The notes under the pieces were generated by a model. It was not told the DNA's origin. It worked only from the letters and a program-made list of their open reading frames with translations, and made no database searches. The translations under genes and the position numbers were made by a program. Positions 22,459 through 32,160 of a stretch of DNA of 64,000 nucleotides are shown in pieces; within the stretch, counting starts at the first letter, position 1; the number at the start of each line of letters is the position of its first letter. The stretch comes from Chlorops oryzae (Eukaryota; Arthropoda; Insecta; Diptera; Chloropidae): NCBI GenBank assembly GCA_020466095.1, contig CM035807.1, forward strand, positions 52,852,752 through 52,916,751. Direction: 5' to 3'.

Positions 22459-23885
22459 ATGAGGGCGTATCGACAGCGAAAAAATAATGGAGAAAATAAT
22501 ATACCATTTGAAACTAAAGCTGATGCTATTGCAAAACGCTGCAAAGCAACACGGGAAAGTGTGCGAAAATGTCGTGAACGAAAAAGTGCTGAAGTAAAAG
22601 CAAATATAGGACATAATGCAACACGGATTTCTGGGGCCGATAGTACGAGTTTAAGTGAAATATGTTCTAAATGATATAACTCTGTACAAACGCTCGCCAA
22701 GGCAGTAAGCAAAGCAGCGGGTGTATTTCCAGCATCACCAACAAGAAAGAGAGCTGTGTTGGACGGTATTGTTTCCAATATGAACGCAGCCGATCAAATA
22801 GTATTGGCCAATGCTATCATATCGTCACCGCCCAAACAAAAACTTGTTCCAAATGTGATGCTTCAAAAGGCAATCACAGAATTTTATGGGCGTGATGATA
22901 TATCGCGTGTCTCGCCCAAAATTCGTGATGTTAAGGAATATGTTTGTTCGGAAACTGGGGTCAAAATCTTGTTAGCCACAAGACATATGACATTAACCTC
23001 CAAAGAAGCTTGTGCAATATTCAACGAAAAACAAAAAAAAAGTAGGAAATGGTACTGAATTTTTTCCGTTTAAGACGTTTGCATTCAATTCTTAATTGAT
23101 AACAAATTCGCCTTTTCTATTTCGTTTGGCTTTCAAGATACTTGTGGCGTAACTTTCTTTCATTAACATCGACCAGAACACATCAAGCTAATTAGTGAAT
23201 TGCCACACAATGTATGTTTATGCTCGTATCATGCCAATTTTATTGACTCTGTCTCTGCTTTGCACAAACACGTTCCCAATGCACCAGATTATGGAAATGG
23301 TTTTGTACAACGATTTTTGTGTGACGGATCTTCAATGGACTGATGGTATGGAAAATGTGATAAATTTGCTGGTATAAGGGTTTCAAAGTTGCTCGATATA
23401 GTGGGAATGAAAAATTTCAAGCACAAGTCTTCGTATGCAACAACTTATCACACACAAAAGACACCATTGTTCCATATTTGTGGCAATTGCTAACAAATTT
23501 ACCGAAATCACTCCAAATATTAAAAATATGGAGTGACGGGCCGTCATCTCAGTTCAAAAACACATTCATTGCTGCTGTAATTCGTCACTTTGAAAATATA
23601 TTAGGAATTAAAATTATTTGGAACTACTTTGCAACATCGCACGGTAAAGGCTGCGTAGATGGGATAGGTGCAACTGTAAAAACAATCGTTCAAAAGCCCA
23701 CTATAGCACGTGATATTGTTGTTTATAATGCATTTGATTTTGTATAAGCATTCTGCATGACGCCATCCAAAATTAAAGTTGATGAAATGACAGATCATCA
23801 GATTGAAACTGTTTATGCTGATTTAGAAATCGTCAAGCTGTTCTCACAAGCCAAAGCCATCCCAAATATATCCAGCGCTCACTAA
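22459..23885 (+). pseudogene. Transposase-like protein of unassigned family, copy B (longest copy)
   Basis: Same order as copy A: basic N-terminus, TGA at 22672-22674 shared with copy A, 'ADQIVLANAI' block (22756-23058), Cys/His cluster, 'SDGPSSQFKNTF' and 'WNYFATSHGKGCVDGIG' (23478-23747). It then extends past the duplication end with 'VDEMTDHQIETVYADLE' to a stop near 23885. It has additional damage: the cluster Cys codon in 'MDCWYG' is a TGA here, and a second cluster Cys is Phe. The shared TGA shows the gene was already dead before duplication. Members of this sort normally occur at high copy, supporting a transposon origin. Confidence 0.55.
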
Positions 23886-24186
23886 ATTCAAGTACTTGAT
23901 AACAAGCTCGTTACCTTTTATACATCAAAACAAGAGTATAACAAAAAGAATTATATCATTTTGTTGTGATTTTTTTATACTTTAGTAGATAAGAAAGTTC
24001 CTTTGTATTCAGAATGAATTCTTTTTTTTTCTACTTTTTTTCCGGAATGGACTATATTTAATTAGTCTTAACGTATCAACCACCAAATAAAGTATTAATA
24101 TTTTTCTCATTTCTGAAATATTTTAAGTTTTTATTTGCCTGTTATAAATAATTTTTGGGCATCACTTATTATTCAATTCGTACGTG

Positions 24187-24411
24187 TAGCGTGGCAGTGA
24201 TTTTCATGTAGCGTGGCAGTGCTCAGTTTTATGGTCATACATCCTAGTAAAATAATTTTTTTACGCACACCAAAGGGTTCTGCCTTTGATTTTATTCGTC
24301 ATCTATAAAAATAAAGGAGGGAAAACGATATCGGTTGCGAAGATTCGCAGAGTTTTAAGAAAATGTACATTAGCCTCTGCACACACTTCCAAAATCGTGT
24401 AGCGTGGCAGT
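24187..24411 (+). repeat. Subterminal TAGCGTGGCAGTG repeats
   Basis: The 13-mer occurs at 24187-24199, 24209-24221 and 24399-24411, and twice upstream of the transposase in each copy (16651 and 16818, the latter with one change; near 22136 and 22303). Clusters on both sides of a transposase resemble subterminal binding motifs. Inverted termini were not found. Confidence 0.45.
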
Positions 24412-25191
24412 GCAATGAAATCGCTTATAACTTTAAAGTTATTAAACTAACAAAGAAATATAAATATGCAAAATGTAGCCTTTGGTGGTCTTCATAATAT
24501 GTGCTAAAATTATTTGCATCTTGAATATACAGTTTCAAAGATATGAGTGAAAAATTTTGACCATATGTCGGAGTTGATATTGGGTAGATATTAGTTTTAA
24601 GACACTGATCCTGCGCAGTTGGTTGTTGTTCTTTATTTGTTTTATATTTAATAATATATCTTCGTTTTTTATTCTCCAGTCCTTCAATACGCAACTTCTT
24701 TTTTGATATTTTAAAGTCTACTTTGTGAAAGCTTATATATTAAAGCAGCCAGTAGCATATTCGATAGAAAGCTATAAACTTCTATCTCGCTCTCAGAACT
24801 AAGTTTAGTTCAATGATCCAAAACAATACGCAACGACACGTCCATTATTACACGCAGACGTTAACGTAAAAATTGTGCTGGTTCTTGTTCAGTTTGATCG
24901 CATTTGGATTAGTCAAAGCCGATACGTGTTCGTTATGGTGGTTCAACACTGCATCTCGGTTAAAATTCGCCTTGTCCGTAAATTAATTTTCATTAAGAAA
25001 TCATGGTCTTCAGCACATTTGCCCAAAATGAAAATATCAAACCTCAAACGAGGCTGAAAATCGCGTTATTGAAGTGCCTGGACACTCCCTACGTGTTATG
25101 GATAAAACCTTTAAACAAATTTTTTTTAAATATATTTAAACCCCATAGTTTAACTCAATAAAAATAAAAAAGGAAAGCTTTTTGTTAACTT
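24412..25191. other. Spacer, no gene seen
   Basis: AT-rich sequence with no recognisable coding region or repeat family. Confidence 0.4.
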
Positions 25192-25572
25192 TTATTTTTT
25201 CATAACGCGAAGCGCTGTTGATTTTGCAATGGCGGTGCGACGAGCAATTTTCCGAACACTTGTGGTCGGGTCCTGTTCAAGGTGCCCACTGATTTGTTCC
25301 TCAAAGTCATTAGAAATATTTCTAAATTCTTCCCTTCTGGGGGATAACGACCCGTAATCCTTCAAAAATTGGTCAAGTCTTGTAAAACACATTGCACTAG
25401 GAAGCCTTCTGTGTAGAAAACGCTCCCTGTATAGTCGTCGTGCTCTTCTTGTACATCCAATGGCTGCCCCATAAATTAAGTAAATGTCTGCAGGCTCTGC
25501 ATTGCTAAACGAAGACATTTCGACAAAATAGCGTAGAAAACGTTTTTGTCCAATGCTAACGCGATTCAACAA
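25192..25572 (-). pseudogene. DUF4817-type helix-turn-helix fragment of a transposase
   Basis: A 126-residue stretch with 'FSNAEPADIYLIYGAA', 'ARRLYRERFLHRRLPS' and, near the C-terminus, 'DPTTSVRKIARRTAIAKST', an insect-repeat helix-turn-helix pattern (DUF4817-like) usually found at the N-terminus of transposon-encoded proteins. The catalytic part is absent and a Lys-Lys-stop follows. The start is uncertain; a natural start could be the Met before 'SSFSNAEPAD'. A decayed fragment is more likely than a gene. Confidence 0.55.
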
Positions 25573-25610
25573 AAAAAAATCAATATTGCGTACTCGAAAT
25601 ATTTTTAATA

Positions 25611-25727
25611 GTGGTATTCAAGCAACAGTGCAAACGCAGTGTGCAATATTTGCACTTGTCAATTTGCGTACAAAAAAAACAGTGCAAATATTGCACACTG
25701 CGATTTGCACTGTTGCTTGAATACCAC
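25611..25727. mobile_element. 117-bp hairpin MITE with TA target duplication
   Basis: Two arms of about 46 bp (GTGGTATTCAAGCAACAGTG ... and its complement), one base different in length, separated by about 24 bp, flanked by TA at 25609-25610 and 25728-25729. The structure is a short palindromic element that would fold as a near-perfect hairpin. No coding capacity. Confidence 0.7.
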
Positions 25728-25739
25728 TAATATTTCAAT

Positions 25740-26832
25740 CGTATTTCAAAAATTTTGATTCTCAAGCTGCCTTAAAGTATGCTCAATAAATTTGATTAAA
25801 ATAACTTTCCTGTGAGTCAAAAATACAAAATAATTATTTTTAGACAATAGTTTTATATCAGTGACAGCCAAACGCACACAAAGACAGAAACACTTCGTGT
25901 TTTAACGTAACGATGTGATGTGAATGCAAAAATCATGCGAGCACACCCTCATCGTTCGACAGTTTCAATAAGACTGGAATTCATTCAAAGACAGTGTGGC
26001 CAGCTCGTGAGATTTTTTCTCTTTTTCTACAATTTGGGAAAGGGGGATTTTTTTCTCTACGCAAATTATGAGCCCTTGCAGGTTTGTCCCACTTACGTCT
26101 ATACACCGCCGCCCTACAAACTCGACACGCGGGTGAAAAAATGCAAATTAAAAAATGCTCATGTATAGCAGCTCTTATTTGCTTATTTCGATGCAACAAA
26201 TCTTAATTTTCGCAGTTATTTTTCCCCTTTGTTCGCTCTCTGTAACATATCAAAAAAGGGATTAACTGTGGATACTACTTTAAGAGAAACGGGATAAATA
26301 TGGTTTACCGAAGACTTACAAGGGAAAGGTTGTCTTTGAATGTTGGCAATACTGAATGAAACTCGCATATATTTTAAAGAAGCGAGCGACGTGACCCTGC
26401 TCGCTCGATAGTTGGCAACTGACTGACTGATTTTCGTTTTTCAGCTTCGGCTTCACACGCATGAGAGCACTAACACAAAGGTTTTGCCCGCGGGCCTTCT
26501 AGCGGCTTACACTGTTTTATATTGATTGTGGAACTTTTTTATGGTATCAAATTAAAGTGAAAAACTCAAAGTTTTCGAAAAGAGTGAAAAAGGAGACTTT
26601 ATTGCATTTATTTAAAAATAACCGATTTTTTAAGCCAAAATTAAATCAAAGCCACCTCCCATACAGTGTTTTGTCCCTCTGGACCCTTCTATGACCTCCT
26701 TCAGTTTGACACACTCTATTTGGGACACGATGTAGTAAAGGGTGGGTCGTTTTTTTTTTTCAGCAGAAACGTAAACAAGATAAAATTCTAAGAAAGTCTT
26801 TCCCACAAACCTAGGGTGTAAAATCAATTCCA
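25740..26832. other. Spacer, no gene seen
   Basis: Only short open frames without recognisable family. The stretch 26633-26833 (minus) is open but matches nothing I know. Confidence 0.35.
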
Positions 26833-27050
26833 TTTTTTTTTATTTAAACTTTGCTTCTATTTACTGGATCTTCCTTTGGGTGGGAACAAATAGTAATTAT
26901 GCGAATCTTATTTCTTAAATATTACTTAGCTATTGATACAGAGATAAACATAAATAGTTTTGATTCCAACGGGCCTCTATTTGAGAAACTAGGCTGCTGA
27001 GGACTTATTACTGTTAAGCCGCATCCGTTGGTAGAATGAGTCTTGATCAT

Positions 27051-27254
27051 GCACGACCGAGGTGCGTCAAGCCTAGTGAATCCTTGGTTGAATAAGCGTA
27101 CGGCGCGCACGAGCGAGGTGCGTAAAATTGATTGAATGGAACGGCTACTCTGATGGTAGTTAGGAGCATTAATCGTTGAGCGTGCACGAGCGAGGTGCCT
27201 CAATCTGTATGATTCCTTAATTGGCGAAACGTCTGACATGCACGAGCGAGGTGC
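27051..27254 (-). repeat. Four GCACCTCGCTCGTGC motifs in the Jockey-1 3' UTR
   Basis: The plus-strand string GCACGAGCGAGGTGC occurs at 27107-27121, 27184-27198 and 27240-27254, and with one change at 27051-27065, spaced 56, 77 and 56 bp. Each has GCAC/GTGC ends that can pair as a small stem. The motifs lie between the ORF2 stop and the poly-A. Confidence 0.8.
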
Positions 27255-27273
27255 AGATAACAGAGTATCGGTG

Positions 27274-28723
27274 TTATAATTCCAAAACACTAGAAGCGGA
27301 CGGAATGTCCTTTCTTCGTAACCGTGTTCGACATGTTGTATTGTTAGGGCCTCTTGCCAGCTTATTCGAGTGATTCCTTAGTTTCTCATTGTAGGATGAT
27401 TTTAGGCGTACGATTTCGTCCTTAATAAGTGGGACTTGTAGATCGTGGTGAATGCTTTCATTGCGGATGTTCCATGGAGCACCTGTAATGATTCTAAGAA
27501 TTTTCGATTGAGCTCTTTGGATTATTTCTATTGGGGATGCGCAGGCATTTCCCCACAACTGAACGCCATAAGACCAGATTGGCTTTAATACACTATTATT
27601 GAATCTTTTCAGATCTTTATACTCCATGTTAAGAGTGGAGCGATAAGTAATTAGCCAGTGAATTTTAAATGCTTTAAGTTTCAGGTTGGTCCTCTTTGCT
27701 TTGATGTTCTTTCGCCAAGTTAATCGTTTATCTAAGTGGACTCCTTAGTCGATTACACTATATACTTGGGGGATAGAGACTCCTTCAAGGAGAATAGTAG
27801 GGCTCATACCTCTTCTACGCGTAAATGTATTGTGTTTACATTTACCTTCATTTACATTAATTCGCCAGGTAGAGAGTCAATTTTCAATCAATTGAATATG
27901 CTCATGTAGGATTCTTGATGCTTCCATGGGATTGCGGGGGCAGTTCAATAATGCTGTTTCGTCGACAAAAGTTGACAATACAATATTATCACTAGAGGGT
28001 ATGTCGGCTGTTAGCAGAAGGTAAAGAGAGGGGCCTAATACACTGCCTTGCGGAACTCCTGCTTTAATTTCAAATTTATCCGTTATAAAATCATTAACTC
28101 TTACTCTAAAGAATCTATTTTGGAGGTATGATATAAGAATTTCGTGAAAATTTTGAGGGATAAGAGACTTTATTTTAGCAATAAGACCCCTATGCCACAC
28201 TTTATCGAAAGCTTGAGCGATATCTAGGAATATTGCAGAACAATATTCTTTTTTTTCGAAAGGGTTACGAATTTCAAGAGCGATTCGATTTACCTGTTCA
28301 ATAGTTCCACGTTTTTTTCTAAAGCCAAATTAATGAGCAGGGATTAAGTTTTTGTTGTGATTGTATGGCGTTACTTTTACAAGAAGAGCTTTTTCAAAGA
28401 GCTTAGATAAGCAGGGGAGAAGGCTTATTGGGCGATATGAACTGGCTGTCGTCGGGTCTTTCCCAGGCTTCAGTGTGATCATGATGTCCGATTCTTTCCA
28501 TATCTTAGGGAAGTGGGAGAAGCTCACAACATCATAAAAAAGCCGTGCTGCAGACGTAGGAGCAATATATGGCAATTCCTTGCTCATTTTAGGGGCTATA
28601 TAGTCATAGCCTGGAGAATTTTTCTCGCAAAAATTCTCTTTAATTATGCTTTTTATTTCATTGGCATTAAATGTCTTAGGAGTTATTTGGTTGTTTTCCT
28701 CGCAGAGGGGAAATCTAAGGCCG
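27274..28723 (-). pseudogene. Jockey-1 ORF2 reverse transcriptase (broken)
   Basis: RT blocks in order: 'MITLKPGKDPTTASSYRPI' and 'SLLPCLSKLFEK' (28782-28330 region), a TAA at 28332-28330, then 'VWHRGLIAKIKSL', 'KAGVPQGSVLGPSLYLL' and 'FVDETALL' (28200-27877), then the thumb-like 'LKPIWSYGVQLWGNA' and 'RAQSKILRIITGAPW' (27627-27274). The catalytic FADD motif is FVDE here, so the active site is lost as well. RT would copy element RNA at the nicked target. Confidence 0.85.
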
Positions 28724-29321
28724 GTTACCGGCAGTGCCGTAGCAACTCTGTTTTGCGTGGAGGGGCAAAATAATTTTTTCAATTTTAACGTCTATTTTAA
28801 TTAAAACCATATAACAACCACTCTTTCAATGCAAGCGTTTATCGGACCTTAAGGAATCGTATCGAATGAATACTTTTTTAAAGCGTGTTAGAAAAAATCA
28901 GTTCTTTTTAGAGCTATTATACACGAGACGATATAAGCGGGGTAGGCAAACAGTTCAATTCAAAAAACTGCCACACGCACGATTTTTCTCTTATAGCTTA
29001 ACTTTTTCCTACTCTCCTCGAAAAATCCCTTTTTTTAAAACAAGTATGCTTATAAGGTGGTTGAGCCAAATGAAACCAACTGCTTTATAAGGCCCGATTT
29101 TTAGAAAACATATTTCTAGCACTCCCAGCATAATGATTTTTGGCATGTTCTAAAGCGTTTATATTTACTTCACAAAGCAAACAAAATCGCATCGATTGTG
29201 TAGCTGAGTTAATAGTTATCTTCCAACAAAGTCTACAGAAGTGAAAACAACGTGCTCGATCTAATTTTGCGTGAGAAGAAGAACAATGTTTTTCTAAAAG
29301 TTGTTGATAATTTTGTAAAGT

Positions 29322-30909
29322 TGTGGTGACTCACATATTATTGATTGCAGTTTTTCGTTTAATTATGTTTTTCCTTGGTTTAATAAATGTTTAACCTCTT
29401 AAATGTGAAATCGTGTGGACGACGACAATGCACCGTGTGACGCACCTCTAAAATGTGCCCTCGTGTGGGCGTCGACACTGCACCGTGTGACACACCTCTA
29501 AAATGTGCAATCGTGTGGACGTCGACAATGCACCGTGTGACGCACCTCTAAAATACGCCAGGCAAAGTGATCGATATCAGCTGAAGGAATTATCGGACAA
29601 TACATCGTGCTAAGGAACTCATCGCTAGCTCGAAAAAGAGGATAAAAGCGCGAGCCGCACAGAAATCGCTCTTTTCCCAGTGATCTCCACGAAGTGAACA
29701 TCGCCAGAAGGAAGACGCAACATTCGCATCTAACGAGAAGTTTGAGTCCACGTGTTGAAGATAGCAACGCCAACTGATAAGACATTTCGGAACGTTTTGA
29801 AACGTATGTAAGTATACTTGGTACACAGTATACGTGGGTAAGCATTTCGCCGAAACGTAAATAGTGACGATCGTAGTTAGTGGTTGTGTCTGAAGGGGAA
29901 TAGTGTTGAAATAGTCGTGCGTAACTCAGTGAGCGTGTACGGGTGGAGTAAGCGTTTGTACCTGTTCCACACATCCACGTTTCCCTGTCGTTGCCGTGAC
30001 CCATTGCCTACGCACGTGTAGATTAAGCGTTTGTACCTGTTCCACGCGTGCATGCGTCAACTCTCTCGACGGACATTTCACGGACATTTATTCTTCATAC
30101 GAGTGCATTCTAGGTCGGACGAACGTACGTCGGTTCGAGTACGGTTGGAATTGTCGTGCGTAACTCAGTGAGCGTGTACGTGTGGAGTAAGCGTTTGTAC
30201 CTGTTCCACACATCCACGTTTCCCTGTCGTTGCCGTGACCCATTGTCTATGCACGTGTGGATTAAGCGTTTGTACCTGTTCCACGCGTGCATGCGTCAAC
30301 TTTCTCGACGGACATTTCACGGACATTTATTCTTCATACGAGTGCATTCTAGTTCGGACGAACGTACGGCGGTTCGAGTACGGTTGGAATTGTCGTGCGT
30401 AACTCAGTGAGCGTGTCCGTGTGGATTAAGTGTTTGTACCTGTTCCGCACGTCCACGCGTCAGTGACGCTGCCGTGACTCTTTGCTCACGCACGTGCGGA
30501 TTAAGCGTTCGTACCTGTTCTACGCGTGCGTGCGTCAAATTCTGGGCAGACATTCGGTCGAAGTTTAACTCTAATAATACGGTGGAGTTCTGGAGGGACG
30601 TTAGGCGGTAGTTTATACCGACACCTCGCTACACACTGAGACGACGTCGTTGCGCCGTACACCTACGCTGAGAGAACATCATCATCGCTATAGCCCAACA
30701 CCTGCACTCAGCGACGGGCAGTAATACACCTATTTGATTGTATTTTATTTTGGGGCGGCCTTAAAGAAGCCGGTCCCTCTCTTTTAATAAACATCTTTTC
30801 TTACACGTCTAGTTTGTGTGTCTCCTTCAAATATTAATTTTTGTAAGGGACTGGAGTCTGGTTACTCGACTGAGTAAATACCCCGGCTACGAAAAAAGAG
30901 TTCATTACA
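29322..30909 (+). repeat. Gypsy-2 5' LTR
   Basis: 1,588 bp, starting TGTGGTGACTCACA and ending GTTCATTACA. It contains three copies of a roughly 54-bp unit (CGTGTGGACGTCGAC-type, 29411-29555) against two in the 3' LTR, a 239-bp tandem repeat, and a polyadenylation signal (AATAAA near 30786). Differences from the 3' LTR are mostly unit-number changes, an 11-bp indel and scattered substitutions. Confidence 0.9.
29914..30540 (+). repeat. 239-bp tandem repeat in the Gypsy-2 LTR
   Basis: Units start at 29914, 30153 and 30392 (GTCGTGCGTAACTCAGTGAG), the third partial and diverged. Each unit itself holds two copies of AAGCGTTTGTACCTGTTCCAC about 88 bp apart. The same array is in the 3' LTR from about 36811. 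Confidence 0.85.
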
Positions 30910-32160
30910 ATGGCGCCCGAGCAGGGACTCATAACAGACGAAAATCAAGAGAGTGGTAAAGTACAGCAAATGGGTGGTGCAGCGCAGACCTCGACACCAC
31001 AGGCTACTTCCGGCAGCACGTCGAAATATACCATAGACTTAACAGCAACGAAGACGAAGTTACACATAGGATGGGTTTATAAGGTACGAAAGGAAGACTT
31101 AATACTTATTTGTGAGGAGTTCGGCTTGGATTCAACGGGTACGGTGGAAAAACTAAGGCAACGCTTAACGACTTACATTAGCGACACGGAACACGACGCA
31201 GCATCGTTCAGCCGTTTGTTGGCGATGGAGGCTCGATATTCCCGATGTAACTCAACCATCCCATCTCTGGCCCCGCTTTCGACCGCCACCATAGTGCCAA
31301 GAGAGGAACCACCACTGCCACCACTAGTCGTACCCCATGCAGGCCCACCTCCACTCCGGACGACCAGTCAGGCTGCAGTCATAGACCAAGTAAGGAAGTG
31401 GGCCGTAAAATTTGATGGCTGCAGTGAACCTCTAGATTTTCTGGAGCGCGTGGAGGAGCTTGCGGAGGCATACGATAAACACGGCGAGGCGTTAGTGAAA
31501 GCTCTGCCTGAATTGTTGACGGGAAAAGCCCTAATGTGGTACCGAAGCTGCGATCGTTTTACTAATTGGGAGGCGTTCAAAGGGGATCTCCTCACTATGT
31601 TTATGCCACGACGTTTCTTTCAGTCACTCGAAGACAGGATTAAGAATCGTAAGCAAGGCAGCAACGAAAAATTCACCGACTATGCCATCGCATTGCGGCA
31701 TCTCATGAAATTGACTCCATGGTCCGAAGAAGAGAAACTAGACCGAATCTACGACAACAGCCTAGCTAGCTTACGGCTCTATGTAAAACGACATGAAATC
31801 AGCTCTATCACACAGTTCATCTAGCTAGCGGGAGACTGGGAAGGAGTTCAGGAAGATATTCCACCTAGCGGACCCACGGCACAACTATCGCCGACACCGC
31901 CGCGAAAGCACGTGACCTTCAAGCAATTGGAGGCTGAGGAAACCACTAAGGTAGACGTGAAGACTGCATGCTGGAAATGTGCACAGAAGGGGCATGCCCG
32001 CAGAGACTGCACGAATGCTCCCTATCTTTTCTGTTGGGTGTGTGGTACACGAGGCGTACGTAGTATCGACTGCTGCAAATCGGGAAACGGGGGCGGTCGC
32101 CCGCACAGCCGAGGCCAGCGAAGCGACCAAAGACCGGCTTCCCCTTCGACAACAAACTAG
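30910..32160 (+). pseudogene. Gypsy-2 gag with an in-frame stop
   Basis: ATG at 30910 directly follows the LTR, giving MAPEQGLITD encoded by the primer-binding site. Residues about 58-92 ('VRKEDLILICEEFGLDSTG', 'VEKLRQRLTTYI') look like a SAP-type DNA/RNA-binding motif. The gag core has 'ALMWYRSCDRFTNWEAF' and 'RRFFQSLEDRI'. A TAG at 31822-31824 interrupts; the same frame continues to zinc knuckles CWKCAQKGHARRDC and a degenerate CWVCGTRGVRSIDC that lacks the usual His. The frame ends at 32160, overlapping the start of pol one frame back, which fits programmed -1 frameshifting. Confidence 0.87.
30911..30928 (+). promoter_or_regulatory. Gypsy-2 primer-binding site (tRNA-Lys type)
   Basis: TGGCGCCCGAGCAGGGAC starts two bases after the LTR end. 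It resembles the lysine-tRNA primer-binding sites of retroelements, with one difference from the well-known lysine form. It lies inside the gag reading frame: the A before it plus TG form the gag ATG. Confidence 0.75.

Larger units (their letters stand above)
18258..23742. repeat. Tandem duplication A, unit 2 (interrupted by solo LTR)
   Basis: Head-to-tail copy of 14118-18257. It begins inside the mini-me tail, is split at 18725-20178 by a solo LTR, then repeats the exon and transposase regions at nearly identical sequence. Beyond 23742 the transposase carries on into sequence absent from unit 1, showing unit 2 holds the ancestral right side. Confidence 0.9.
26833..28731 (-). mobile_element. 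Jockey-1: 3' part of a Jockey-clade LINE
   Basis: The 3' end is marked by a poly-T (poly-A on the minus strand) at about 26833-26842, followed by an untranslated region and the RT half of ORF2. The element is interrupted at 28731 by a hAT and resumes at 38814, where the reading continues ('VFLPNPPVTGLRF' can be followed across the GTTACCGG target site). Its 5' end is truncated near 39930. Gene order and motifs are those of the Jockey clade. Confidence 0.85.

Noticed and set aside
29498..30004. 168-residue minus-strand ORF, repeated at 36396-36902
   Set aside because: Lies entirely within the Gypsy-2 LTR tandem repeats and appears twice only because there are two LTRs.
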